A stretch of 64,000 nt of DNA from CAZXCK01 sp964639225 (GTDB taxonomy: Bacteria > Chloroflexota > Anaerolineae > Aggregatilineales > Phototrophicaceae). Location: NCBI GenBank assembly GCA_964639225.1, contig CAZXCK010000007.1:1-64000 (forward strand). The letters are read 5' to 3'. The position numbers and the translations under genes were made by a program. Below the pieces are notes generated by a model. It was not told the DNA's origin and did no database searches. It saw only the letters and a list, made by a program, of their open reading frames with translations. This document shows, piece by piece, positions 1 through 8,658 of the stretch (the first letter of the stretch is position 1; the number at the start of each line of letters is the position of its first letter).

Positions 1-33
1 TGGACGCCGAGATAACACACAACTAACTTAAAC

Positions 34-65
34 GGGGCTGGCTCTGCAGGTGCAGAGCCAGCCCC
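34..65. terminator. Perfect 15-bp inverted repeat (intergenic hairpin)
   Basis: Positions 34-48 and 51-65 form a perfect 15-bp stem with a 2-base loop (half-site GGGGCTGGCTCTGCA). No T-tract follows on the plus strand, so it is either a weak terminator for an upstream gene or an intergenic mRNA hairpin like those at 5836, 7149, 8595 and 21601. It argues against the far-upstream GTG at 50 as the start of the ATPase gene, because that codon lies inside the hairpin. Confidence 0.6.
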
Positions 66-175
66 AACCTGACCTGGGCGTTTTATCTGTGGGTTGGAGC
101 CAGGTGAAGGTTCCATCACAAAGGCAAGACATTCAGGTTCCATCTGAAAAAAGACTTAACAGGAACGTCATTCTT

Positions 176-1714
176 ATGATTGATAATAATGAATACATTC
201 TCCAGGTTGAAGGGGTCTCCAAACGCTACGGTGGCGTTCACGCCCTTAACAACGTCCACTTCGATCTCAAACGCGGTGAAGTCCATGCCCTGGTTGGCGA
301 AAACGGCGCTGGCAAATCCACACTCATCAAAATCCTCGGCGGTGTAGTCCACCGCGACGGTGGCACGATCACCTTCGATGGGCAGGATGCACGCTTCACC
401 CGTCCCATCGAAGCCCAGGACGCTGGCATCGCCATCATCCACCAGGAACTGTCGATGATGCCGTCAATGAGCGTGATCGAAAACCTGTTTACCGGACGCA
501 TGACATCTCGCATGGGCATCATCAACTGGGGCACACTTGAAAAGCAGGCCAGGAAAGCCCTGGAACCGGTCAACCTCAATGTTGATGTGCATACCCCGGT
601 CAAAGACCTGACCATTTCCCAGCGCCAACTCATCGAAATCGCACGGGTGCTTTCCACCAACGCTAAACTGATTATCATGGACGAGCCCAACTCGTCACTA
701 TCAGACTCGGAGACCGAGCGCCTGTTTAACGTCATCAACGCGCTGAAGCTGCACGGCATTTCGGTCATCTATGTCTCGCACAAACTGGAAGAGGTACTGC
801 GCATCTCGGACCGGATCACCGTCTTCCGTGACGGATCATACATCGGCACAGTCAACACCGAAGACGCTACCGAGAATTCAATCATCAATATGATGGTTGG
901 GCGTGAACTGGACCGCAAAGCTGTTACCATCAGGCCACTGGAAAACGCAGATGAAGCCCTGCTTGAGGTGCGTAATCTAAGCGGTCGCCGCTTCCACAAC
1001 GTAAGCTTTGACATCCAGCGCGGCGAGATTGTCGCCTTCTCCGGGTTGGTTGGTGCCGGTCGCAGCGACATCGCGCGCGCCATCTTCGGTGCCGATCACT
1101 ACAGCAGCGGCCAGCTTATTTTCGATGGCCGTCCAGTGCGATTCAGTTCGCCAGGCCAGGCCATCAAAGCCGGTATTGGCATGGTACAGGAAGATCGCAA
1201 AGTCCTCAGCCTATTTATGGGACTCAAGATTCAGCACAATATGTCGCTGGCTCAACTGCCGTATATGTTCAAGTCGCGCACAATCAACTATAGCCGCGAA
1301 CGCAAGTTGGTTGATCGACTGGTCAGGGCACTGGACATTCGACTGGCATCAGTGGATAACCCGGTCAGCAGCCTGAGCGGTGGCAACCAGCAAAAAACTG
1401 TCCTGGCCCGCTGGCTGGCGACGGAACCCAAGCTGCTCATCCTGGATGAACCAACACACGGCGTCGATGTGGGCGCCAAAGCCGAAATCTACGAGTTGAT
1501 GCGCGACCTCGCCCGCCAGGGCATCAGCATCCTGCTGATTTCGTCCGAATTGCCGGAGATTCTGGCGCTGGCACACCGGATCGTCGTCATCTGTGAGGGA
1601 CGGGTCACCGGTATTGTTGACCGGGAGGATGCCACTGAAGAAGGCCTGATGGCCTACGCCACCGGCATCCGTGATGACTTTGCCACCAGCCAGCAGCAGG
1701 TGACAACATCATGA
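176..1714 (+). CDS. Sugar ABC transporter ATP-binding protein (RbsA/MglA type, two ATPase domains)
   Basis: This is the cytoplasmic ATPase of a ribose/galactose-class (CUT2) sugar importer, 512 aa, the usual length for the family. The N-terminal domain has Walker A GENGAGKST (residues 41-49), the ABC signature region TISQRQLIEIAR and Walker B LIIMDEPNSSLS, with Asn where Thr is common after DEP. The second half has the degenerate Walker A SGLVGAGRS, a canonical LSGGNQQK signature and LLILDEPTHGVDVGAK. The ATG at 176, preceded by AGGAA, is preferred over the in-frame GTG at 50, which lies in a hairpin. The stop overlaps the next gene by ATGA. No permease or binding protein lies downstream, so these are probably to the left of the window. 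The substrate is unknown. Confidence 0.93.
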   Translation: MIDNNEYILQVEGVSKRYGGVHALNNVHFDLKRGEVHALVGENGAGKSTLIKILGGVVHRDGGTITFDGQDARFTRPIEAQDAGIAIIHQELSMMPSMSVIENLFTGRMTSRMGIINWGTLEKQARKALEPVNLNVDVHTPVKDLTISQRQLIEIARVLSTNAKLIIMDEPNSSLSDSETERLFNVINALKLHGISVIYVSHKLEEVLRISDRITVFRDGSYIGTVNTEDATENSIINMMVGRELDRKAVTIRPLENADEALLEVRNLSGRRFHNVSFDIQRGEIVAFSGLVGAGRSDIARAIFGADHYSSGQLIFDGRPVRFSSPGQAIKAGIGMVQEDRKVLSLFMGLKIQHNMSLAQLPYMFKSRTINYSRERKLVDRLVRALDIRLASVDNPVSSLSGGNQQKTVLARWLATEPKLLILDEPTHGVDVGAKAEIYELMRDLARQGISILLISSELPEILALAHRIVVICEGRVTGIVDREDATEEGLMAYATGIRDDFATSQQQVTTS

Positions 1715-3012
1715 GCACGCGCGAACTACCCTGCACCACACGACAAAGTGATTTCCAGGGCTGGAACGCCTGCTATCTGGAAAACGGCATGATTCGGCTG
1801 ATCGCCATACCGGACATCGGCGGGCGCATCATGGCCTACGATCTGGGTCCATACGCTTACCTGTTCGTCGATCCGAATCTGGCTGGCAAACTGTTCAGCG
1901 CCGAGGAAAATCAGGGGGACGGCACCCTCGCCGCCTGGAACAACTACGGCGGCGACAAGACCTGGCCGGCCCCGCAGGGCTGGGAAACCGACGAGGAGTG
2001 GCACGGCCCACCGGACCCCGTACTCGATACCGGGCGCTACACACTGAACGAGTTGAGTGGCGATGGCTCTTATGCCCGCGTTCGGATGTCCAGCCCGCCC
2101 GATCATCGCACCGGCGTTCAGATCACCCGCCAGGTGACCATTCGCGCGGGTACCAGCCGCGTCGAACTGGACCTGACGTTCCGCAACGTCAAAGACAGGC
2201 CCATTCGCTGGAGCATATGGGATGTGGTGCAGCTCCGCGCCGAACGCCAGCAGCCTGACGGCAGTCTGACACACGAACCCGGCTGCGTAATGACCGTACC
2301 GCTGAACCCGGCTAGCCGCTTCGCCGAAGGCTACCATGTTATGTTTGGCGACCCTGACAATCCACAATGGCAGACCAGCAACGAACAAGGCCTGTTCCAG
2401 GCACCCTATATGTGGCAGATTGGCAAAGTTGGCCTGGACTCTGACGGTGGCTGGATCGCGTTCAGCAACAGCGCCGAGGGTTACGGCTTTGCCAAAACCT
2501 TCACCTACGAGCCGGGCGGCGAATATCCAGACAACGGTTCCACCGTCGAAGTGTGGACAATTGGCGCGGGTCAGGTGGCCAACCTCAACTACGAGGACAG
2601 CAACATCTACCTCATGGAAGCCGAAGTCCTCAGCCCGCTGCGCACCATCCGGCCCGGCGAGACAACAACATTCCACCTCGAATGGGGGGCGTGTCGCTGT
2701 GGCGGTGTCATCCGCAGCGTCAGCGAAGCCGGCATCATCGTAGAACCGCTGCGGTTGCAGGTCCAGAATGGCGATTACCGCCACATAAGCGGCGAGTTCG
2801 GTGTATTCGATACTGCCGACCTGCTGCTGCGCTGGCTGAACAACGACAATCAGGTCATCGACTCGCTGCCGTTGGGCAGCGTTGACCCTATGAGCAGCCT
2901 CTCGCTCGATCGTATGGTGAGAGTGCCAGCCGGGGCAGCTACGGTCGAACTGGTCACCATCGCCCACATCGACAACACGCAAAGACAGCTTACGAGTCTG
3001 ACGATAGAATAA
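1711..3012 (+). CDS. DUF4380-like protein of unknown function in a sugar operon
   Basis: A 433-aa soluble protein, translationally coupled to the upstream ATPase by a 4-bp ATGA overlap. The N-terminus (WNACYLENGMIRLIAIPDIGGRIMAYDLG, residues about 18-46, quoted here in part as PDIGGRIMAYDLG) resembles the DUF4380 / aldose-epimerase-like beta-sandwich proteins, which start with a similar IGGRI strand. The middle is rich in Trp and aromatic residues (WSIWDVVQLR, FHLEWGACRC), as in carbohydrate-binding or mutarotase folds. No signal peptide or membrane segment is seen. Position between a sugar ABC ATPase and a creatininase-family gene suggests a role in handling the imported carbohydrate. The DUF4380 assignment is from motif memory and moderate; the function is not known. 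Confidence 0.6.
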   Translation: MSTRELPCTTRQSDFQGWNACYLENGMIRLIAIPDIGGRIMAYDLGPYAYLFVDPNLAGKLFSAEENQGDGTLAAWNNYGGDKTWPAPQGWETDEEWHGPPDPVLDTGRYTLNELSGDGSYARVRMSSPPDHRTGVQITRQVTIRAGTSRVELDLTFRNVKDRPIRWSIWDVVQLRAERQQPDGSLTHEPGCVMTVPLNPASRFAEGYHVMFGDPDNPQWQTSNEQGLFQAPYMWQIGKVGLDSDGGWIAFSNSAEGYGFAKTFTYEPGGEYPDNGSTVEVWTIGAGQVANLNYEDSNIYLMEAEVLSPLRTIRPGETTTFHLEWGACRCGGVIRSVSEAGIIVEPLRLQVQNGDYRHISGEFGVFDTADLLLRWLNNDNQVIDSLPLGSVDPMSSLSLDRMVRVPAGAATVELVTIAHIDNTQRQLTSLTIE

Positions 3013-3014
3013 TC

Positions 3015-3815
3015 ATGCGTACACGAAAGATCGCGCACCTGCGCCCCGACGAAATTCTGCCGGAACTCCAGGCGACACCGGTTGCCTATCTGCCATTTGG
3101 GCTGCTGGAATGGCACGGCCCGCATCTGCCATTAGGCGTGGACTCGTTCAATGCCGAGGCCGTCGCGGTCCACGCCGCCGACCAGACCGGCGGTCTGGTC
3201 ATGCCGACCATCTACTGCGGCACCGAGCGCGAGCGCCCACCTGAGGTACTCGATGATCTGGGTTTCGAACGCGATACGTGGATTGTGGGTATGGACTTTC
3301 CACACAACTCGCTGCCCAGCATGTACGCCTCTGAGGAGATCTTCGCCCTGACCGTGCGCGAGAATCTGCGCCTCACGGCGGCGATGGGTTTCAAGGTACT
3401 GGTCGTCATCAGCGGACATGCCGCCACCAACCAGATCGAGACGCTGCGCCGTCTCGCTGCTGAGTTCAACGCTGCCGGGCAGGTTCGGGTATTGGTCGAG
3501 CTGCCATTCGTCGCTAATGCCAGCGGCACGCTGGAAGTCGGCCACGCCTCGCGCATCGAGACAGCCGTCATGCTGGCACTGGAACCGGAGAGTGTGCGCC
3601 TGGAAAATCTGCCGCCAGGCTCAGAGCCGTTGGCCAACACGGACTATGCCATTGTCGATTACGACACGTTCCTGGGCCGCCCCACGCCAGATCGAACCGT
3701 CAGCGCGGGTGATGACCCACGCCGGGCCGACGCCGACGCCGGTGAGCGCATGATGGCCCAGGCCGCCGAACAGATTACACGCCGGGTCCGTCGCGCCCTG
3801 GAGACCATTGAATAG
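3015..3815 (+). CDS. Creatininase family metal-dependent amidohydrolase
   Basis: 266 aa, near the usual 240-270 aa of the creatininase family (cytoplasmic metal-dependent ring- or amide-opening hydrolases). The family signature is present: EWHGPHLPLGVDS near residues 31-43 supplies the Glu, His and Asp metal ligands, SGHAATNQ replaces the usual NGHGGN loop, and EVGHASRIETAVM corresponds to the HAGExETS motif. It begins 3 bp after the preceding gene, so it is co-transcribed with it. Members include creatininase, MftE and 3-dehydro-scyllo-inosose hydrolase (IolN type). The sugar-operon context favours a carbohydrate- or cyclitol-derived substrate rather than creatinine, which is inference. Confidence 0.85.
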   Translation: MRTRKIAHLRPDEILPELQATPVAYLPFGLLEWHGPHLPLGVDSFNAEAVAVHAADQTGGLVMPTIYCGTERERPPEVLDDLGFERDTWIVGMDFPHNSLPSMYASEEIFALTVRENLRLTAAMGFKVLVVISGHAATNQIETLRRLAAEFNAAGQVRVLVELPFVANASGTLEVGHASRIETAVMLALEPESVRLENLPPGSEPLANTDYAIVDYDTFLGRPTPDRTVSAGDDPRRADADAGERMMAQAAEQITRRVRRALETIE

Positions 3816-3868
3816 AGACACGTATTCTTTTTGACTATATCAGCAGTTGAAGTAGGGAGATTAAAGCA

Positions 3869-5821
3869 ATGAATTCACGCCAACGCACCAAAATGGCACT
3901 CGAACACCGCGAACCCGATCGCGTACCATTTGATCTGGGCGGCACCGTGCTGACAAGCATCAACGTGCATGCTTATCGTCGCCTGCGCGAGTATCTGGGC
4001 CTGCCGGAAAAAGAAATTCGCGTGATGGATGTTTTCCAGCAGATCGCAGAAGTCGATGACGATGTGCGCGAAAAACTGGGCTGCGACGTGCGCAACGTCG
4101 CGCCGCGCTCGTCGGCTACATTCCAGATCGACGTCAACACGACCGACATGCCCGGTTATAACTTCTTCCACGATGAGTGGCATATCGGCTGGCGCATGCC
4201 TCAGGAAGGCGGCTTCTTCTACGATATGTTCGAGCACCCACTGGCCGGGGCAACAACTATCGACGATATCAACAAAATCAAGTGGCCCGACCCCACCGAT
4301 CCGGCCCGCTTCGTCGGCCTGCGCGAAAACGCGCGCCACGTCGCCGAAGACCTGAATGAACTGGTGATCGCCGGGGGTATGGCCGCCGGTTACTGGGAGA
4401 TCACCTGCTGGATGCGCGGCTACGCGCAGATCTACCCGGACCTGGTAAACAACCTCAAGTGGGTTGAATACCTCATGGACAAAATCGTCGATATCAAGCT
4501 CGCCTACTGGGAGATTGCACTGCCGCTGCTGGGTGATTATGTCGATGTCGTCCAGGAAGCCGACGACCTCGCCGGCCAGTTTGATTTGCTGGTCAGCCCG
4601 GAGATTTACCGCAAGGTTATCAAGCCGCGCCACAAGAAAATCTGCGACTTCATCAAAGCCCGCACCGACGCCAAAATCTTCTATCATTGCTGTGGGGCCA
4701 TCCGTAGTATCATCCCAGACCTGGTTGAAAGTGGCTTTGACATCATCAACCCGGTGCAGGTCAGCGCGACCGGCATGGAATCCAAGGCACTCAAGCGGGA
4801 CTTCGGAAATGACGTCGTCTTCTGGGGTGGCACGGTGGACACGCAGGGAGTCTTCACCGACGGCACGCCTCAGCAGGTACGTGACGAAGTCCGCCGCCGT
4901 ATCGACGACTTCGCGCCCGGTGGTGGTTTTGTGGCGGCTGCCGTTCACAATATCCAGGCCAACGTGCCCCCGGAGAACATCATGGCGATGTGGGAAGCCG
5001 CACAGGAGTACGGCGTTTATGGCGAAGATAACGCGCCCGGTCGCCGTCCCGAAAGTTACTGGGCGGATTATCCCGAAGAGCCGGAGCGCCCGGTCCACGT
5101 CAACACCAGCCCGGATGCCCTCATGGCTGGCCGTGCCCTCACACCTGAGGAAGCCGCCGCCCTGGCCGCCGAGGCCGCCGCTATGCCGCCCACCCTCAAC
5201 AAAATGCGCGAGGCCATCGTCGAGGGCAACGTGCCACAGGCACTGGCTTTCGCTGAAGATGCACTCGCAGAAGGCATTGAGGCCAACGACATCATTAACA
5301 GGGTGGTCATCCCTGCTATGGAAATCGTAGGCGGCAAGTTTGAGTGTGGCGATTACTTCCTGCCGGAGATGATGGCCGCCGCCATCAGCACCCAGGGTAT
5401 TATGAAGCGGCTCAAGCCGCTGCTGGCTGAAGGCAGTGAAGAAGCCAAAGCGAAGGCTGTTGTCGGTACAGTCAAAGGCGACCTGCACGACATCGGCAAG
5501 AATCTGGTCGCCATGATGTGGGAAGGCGCGGGTTTCAACGTCATTGATCTGGGCGTGGACGTGACCGCCGATAAATTCGTCGCAGCCATCCGCGAACACA
5601 ACGCCGATCTGGTCGGTATGTCAGCGTTGCTCACCACCACCATGCCCATGATGAGTACCATCATCAAGGCCATCGAAGAGGCCGGCGTACGTGATAAAGT
5701 CAAGATCATGGTCGGCGGCGCGGGCATCACCCAGACTTTCGTCGATCAGATCGGCGCCGACGGCTATGCGCCGGATGCCAGTTCTGCTGTCCGTAAAGCG
5801 AAAGAGCTTCTGGCTCATTAA
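3869..5821 (+). CDS. Fusion of MtaA/UroD-type methyltransferase and corrinoid-binding protein (CmuA-like architecture)
   Basis: 650 aa with two recognisable parts. Residues about 1-360 are a uroporphyrinogen-decarboxylase/MtaA-type TIM barrel beginning NSRQRTKMALEHREPDRVPFD. The Zn-type motif HxC is seen as YHCCGA (H273, C275). The later Cys of MtaA is not visible; the corresponding region reads AAAVHNIQANVPPEN. Residues about 430-650 are a methanol/methylamine-type corrinoid protein: a helical cap, then GDLHDIGKN with the lower-axial cobalt ligand His540, then a GGAGIT-type B12-binding Rossmann end. In the family, such a protein carries a methyl group on cobalamin and the MtaA-like domain transfers it; CmuA of chloromethane degraders has this domain order. 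The methyl donor here is unknown. The gene starts 53 bp after the creatininase gene. Confidence 0.88.
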   Translation: MNSRQRTKMALEHREPDRVPFDLGGTVLTSINVHAYRRLREYLGLPEKEIRVMDVFQQIAEVDDDVREKLGCDVRNVAPRSSATFQIDVNTTDMPGYNFFHDEWHIGWRMPQEGGFFYDMFEHPLAGATTIDDINKIKWPDPTDPARFVGLRENARHVAEDLNELVIAGGMAAGYWEITCWMRGYAQIYPDLVNNLKWVEYLMDKIVDIKLAYWEIALPLLGDYVDVVQEADDLAGQFDLLVSPEIYRKVIKPRHKKICDFIKARTDAKIFYHCCGAIRSIIPDLVESGFDIINPVQVSATGMESKALKRDFGNDVVFWGGTVDTQGVFTDGTPQQVRDEVRRRIDDFAPGGGFVAAAVHNIQANVPPENIMAMWEAAQEYGVYGEDNAPGRRPESYWADYPEEPERPVHVNTSPDALMAGRALTPEEAAALAAEAAAMPPTLNKMREAIVEGNVPQALAFAEDALAEGIEANDIINRVVIPAMEIVGGKFECGDYFLPEMMAAAISTQGIMKRLKPLLAEGSEEAKAKAVVGTVKGDLHDIGKNLVAMMWEGAGFNVIDLGVDVTADKFVAAIREHNADLVGMSALLTTTMPMMSTIIKAIEEAGVRDKVKIMVGGAGITQTFVDQIGADGYAPDASSAVRKAKELLAH

Positions 5822-5835
5822 GCGAATCGCGTCGG

Positions 5836-5867
5836 TGTGTCCGGGGGTTGGACCATCCCCGGACACA
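5836..5867. other. Intergenic hairpin (11-bp perfect stem)
   Basis: TGTGTCCGGGG at 5836-5846 pairs perfectly with 5857-5867 across a 10-base loop. No T-tract follows on either strand, so it more likely stabilises or demarcates the mRNA between the corrinoid fusion gene and xylA than terminates all transcription. Partial attenuation is possible. Confidence 0.55.
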
Positions 5868-5947
5868 CGATCATCGCAGGCTTACAGCGCAACACGAACA
5901 ACTAACTGAAATGCCAAACACATCCTGCCACGAAGGAAGGTTTAATC

Positions 5948-7114
5948 ATGTCTGATTATCAACCCAAACCCGAACACAAATTCACATTCGGCCTGTGGAC
6001 GGTGGGCAGCCCAGGGCGCGACCCGTTCGGCGAGCCAACTCGCTCGACAATCTCTCCGGCAGATATTGTTCGCCTGTTGGGCGAGGTCGGCGCGTGGGGT
6101 GTCAACTTCCACGATAACGATCTCATCCCCATTGACGCCACCCCGTCTGAGGCAGAGCAGATCAAGAAGTCTTTCCGGCAGGCGCTGGACGAGACCGGCC
6201 TTGTCGTGCCGATGGCCACCACCAATCTGTTCACGCATCCGGTTTTTAAGGACGGCGCTTTCACAGCCAATGATCCCCAGGTGCGCGCCTATGCCCTGCA
6301 AAAGACCATGAACGCCATCGACCTCGGCGTAGAGATGGGCGCCAAAGTGTATGTGTTCTGGGGTGGACGCGAAGGTGTGGAAACCGACGTCACCAAGGCC
6401 GCGCTCGACTCCGAGAAGCGCTTCCGCGATGCCATCAATTTCCTGTGCGACTACGTCAAAGACCAGGGCTACGATCTCAAATTCGCCCTTGAACCTAAGC
6501 CTAACGAACCACGCGGCGACATTTACCTGCCGACAGTGGGCGCGCTGCTGGCCTTCATCAACACACTCGATGACCCGGATATGGTCGGTGTGAATCCAGA
6601 AGTCGCCCATGAACACATGGCCGGCCTCAACTTTATGCACGCCGTCGCCCAGGCTTACAGCGCCGGCAAGTTGTTCCATATCGACCTCAACGACCAGATG
6701 TTTGGCCGCTACGACCAGGACTTCCGCTTCGGTTCGGCTATGGTCAAGCAGGCATTCTTCCTGGTAAAATTCCTTGAGGATGTTGGCTACGACAACCCGC
6801 GCCACTTCGACGCCCATGCTTATCGCACCTCCAATTACGAGGATGTCAAAGCCTTTGCGCGGGGCTGCATGCGGAACTATCTCATCCTGAAGGAAAAAGC
6901 GCAGCGCTTCAACGCCGACTCCGAAATCCAGGCGCTGCTTCAGGCAATCAACGCCGATGACGGCACGTTCGATTATCTCAAGGGCGGCTACAGCCGCGAT
7001 AAGGCCCAGCGCCTGCGCGAAACCTCGTTCGACCGCGACGCCCTCGGCACCCGCGACCTGCCCTACGAACAACTGGACCAGCTCACTATCGAGCTGCTGC
7101 TCGGCGTGCGTTAA
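5948..7114 (+). CDS. xylA: Xylose isomerase
   Basis: 388 aa, matching the shorter class I (actinobacterial-type) xylose isomerases, which interconvert D-xylose and D-xylulose (also D-glucose and D-fructose) with two divalent metals in a TIM barrel. Visible motifs are the N-terminal FTFGLWTVGSPGRDPFG, the catalytic His segment VNFHDNDLIP, the metal ligands in LEPKPNEPRGD and VNPEVAHEHMAG, and the C-terminal metal-site strand HIDLND. The ATG follows a strong GAAGGAAGG ribosome site. It is flanked on both sides by UroD/corrinoid methyltransferase-like genes, which is unusual for xylA; no xylulokinase is present in the window. The substrate could be a modified pentose or hexose. Confidence 0.94.
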   Translation: MSDYQPKPEHKFTFGLWTVGSPGRDPFGEPTRSTISPADIVRLLGEVGAWGVNFHDNDLIPIDATPSEAEQIKKSFRQALDETGLVVPMATTNLFTHPVFKDGAFTANDPQVRAYALQKTMNAIDLGVEMGAKVYVFWGGREGVETDVTKAALDSEKRFRDAINFLCDYVKDQGYDLKFALEPKPNEPRGDIYLPTVGALLAFINTLDDPDMVGVNPEVAHEHMAGLNFMHAVAQAYSAGKLFHIDLNDQMFGRYDQDFRFGSAMVKQAFFLVKFLEDVGYDNPRHFDAHAYRTSNYEDVKAFARGCMRNYLILKEKAQRFNADSEIQALLQAINADDGTFDYLKGGYSRDKAQRLRETSFDRDALGTRDLPYEQLDQLTIELLLGVR

Positions 7115-7148
7115 CCAACACCAATCGTCGATAAACCGGCACCATTGG

Positions 7149-7181
7149 GCGAACTCAGCACAACACCTGTGTTGAGTTCGC
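7149..7181. other. Intergenic hairpin between xylA and the UroD-thioredoxin gene
   Basis: GCGAACTC at 7149-7156 pairs with GAGTTCGC at 7174-7181, with an inner CAACAC/GTGTTG helix. There is no T-tract. Its position 35-70 bp upstream of the next start fits an mRNA-stability or processing element. Confidence 0.5.
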
Positions 7182-7220
7182 TCGCACCTCACCCGCCGGT
7201 AATATTTCTGGAGGCAACAG

Positions 7221-8579
7221 ATGACAAAACGAACAGGCAAGGAATTGCTTCTGGCAACTCTGCGCCACGAACCTGTAGATGCCGTGCCCTGGCTGCCTTT
7301 CGCGGGCGTCCACGCGGGCAAACTCAAAAATTACGACGCCACCGAAGTTCTCACCGACGGCGACAAACTCTTTGAATCTCTGCTGGAAGTCAACCGGGTT
7401 TACGACCCAGACGGCCAGCCGGTGCTGTTCGATCTGCAGGTCGAAGCCGAAATCCTGGGCTGTGATCTGGTGTGGGCCAAAAAAGCGCCGCCGTCGGTGG
7501 CCACGCATCCGCTGGCCGGTGACATGACCATCCCGGACAAGCTGCCAGAGAAAACCGATGGCAGGCTGCCCATGATCCTCGATGTGATGGCCCGCATGAA
7601 ACTGGCTGTCGGTGATGACACCGCGCTCTACGGCCTGGTCTGCGGACCGCTGACACTGGCTTCGCACCTACGCGGCACCGAGATTTTCATGGATATGATG
7701 CTCAACGCCGATCCGCTGCACCGTCTGCTGGCTTATACCTGCGATGTGACCAAACGTATGATCGAATTCTATGTCGAGGCCGGCATGGACGTTATCGCGG
7801 TTGTGGACCCGCTGGTTTCTCAGGTGGGACCGAGGCACTTTGAGCAATTCCTCAGCGAACCGTTCAAAGATGTCTTCGACCACATCCGGGCGCTGGGCGC
7901 GTTCTCGTCATTCTTCGTGTGCGGCGACGCCACCAAAAACATCGAGATTATGTGCCAGACCGGGCCAGACTCCATTGGCATTGACGAGAACATCAATCTC
8001 ATGCAAGCCAAAGCCATCACCGATCAGTACAACGTGGTGATGGGCGGCAACATCCCGCTGACGACTGTCATGCTGATGGGTACCCAGCAGGACAACATGA
8101 AGTTCGCCCTCGACATTGTCGATTCGTACTCACCGCATAATCTGATCCTCGCGCCCGGCTGCGACATGCCATATGACGTGCCCATTGAGAATGTCATCGG
8201 CATCGTCGAGGCCATCCGCGACCCGGAACGCATCCGCGAAGTGCTGAAAAACTACGAGTCGCCGGAGCTGTTCGACATCGACGTTGAACTGCCGGATTAC
8301 GAAAACCTCGATTGCCCGCTGGTTGAGGTGTTCACCCTGGACTCCGAGACCTGCGCAGCCTGCACCTATATGTACGGCGCGGCCATGCGAGCCGTCAGCG
8401 AGTTGGGTACCCCGGTGAAGATTGTCGAATATAAGTTCACCGAGCGCGAAAACGTGGCCCGCTGCATGAAAATGGGCGTCACCAATCTACCCAGCATCTA
8501 CATCAATGGCCAGTTGAAATACTCATCCATCATTCCAAGCAACGACGAACTCCTGGCAGAAATTCGGCGCGCGATCTAA
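7221..8579 (+). CDS. UroD/MtaA-family protein with C-terminal thioredoxin-like domain
   Basis: 452 aa. Residues about 1-350 are a uroporphyrinogen-decarboxylase/MtaA-type barrel (GKELLLATLRHEPVDAVPW at the start). The usual HxC zinc motif reads FFVCGD, so the Cys is kept but the His is replaced by Phe; the later Cys is present in LAPGCDMP. Residues about 370-452 are a thioredoxin-like fold with the redox motif CAAC (DSETCAACTYM) and a cis-Pro loop VTNLPSIYING. UroD proteins usually end at about 340-370 aa, so the C-terminal domain is an addition. Methyl transfer from or to a corrinoid, with a dithiol supplied by the fused domain, is a plausible role. The neighbouring corrinoid fusion gene and CobW gene support this; it is inference. 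Confidence 0.82.
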   Translation: MTKRTGKELLLATLRHEPVDAVPWLPFAGVHAGKLKNYDATEVLTDGDKLFESLLEVNRVYDPDGQPVLFDLQVEAEILGCDLVWAKKAPPSVATHPLAGDMTIPDKLPEKTDGRLPMILDVMARMKLAVGDDTALYGLVCGPLTLASHLRGTEIFMDMMLNADPLHRLLAYTCDVTKRMIEFYVEAGMDVIAVVDPLVSQVGPRHFEQFLSEPFKDVFDHIRALGAFSSFFVCGDATKNIEIMCQTGPDSIGIDENINLMQAKAITDQYNVVMGGNIPLTTVMLMGTQQDNMKFALDIVDSYSPHNLILAPGCDMPYDVPIENVIGIVEAIRDPERIREVLKNYESPELFDIDVELPDYENLDCPLVEVFTLDSETCAACTYMYGAAMRAVSELGTPVKIVEYKFTERENVARCMKMGVTNLPSIYINGQLKYSSIIPSNDELLAEIRRAI

Positions 8580-8594
8580 ACCCGTGCGACCAGT

Positions 8595-8625
8595 TCCGGG
8601 GTGGGCCATTGACGCACGCCCCGGA
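8595..8625. other. Intergenic hairpin upstream of the CobW gene
   Basis: TCCGGGG at 8595-8601 pairs with CCCCGGA at 8619-8625. The 7-bp GC-rich stem has no T-tract. It resembles the hairpin at 5836 in sequence (CCGGGG core) and position. Confidence 0.45.
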
Positions 8626-8658
8626 CAGCAACCCGCAGGCTGAACAAGAGGTCATATC

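Noticed and set aside
50..175. N-terminal extension of the first ATPase
   Set aside because: The GTG at 50 lies inside a perfect hairpin and the added 42 residues match nothing in the family. The ATG at 176 is better.
1726..2982. Long minus-strand open frame (418 codons) opposite the DUF4380-like gene
   Set aside because: It has no ribosome site, no family motif and odd composition, and the plus-strand frame is coupled to its neighbours on both sides.
3875..5599. Minus-strand open frame of 574 codons opposite the corrinoid fusion gene
   Set aside because: Antisense shadow; the plus strand carries unmistakable UroD and B12-binding motifs.
5942..7327. Minus-strand open frame of 461 codons opposite xylA
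   Set aside because: Antisense shadow of a clear xylose isomerase; no motif in its translation.
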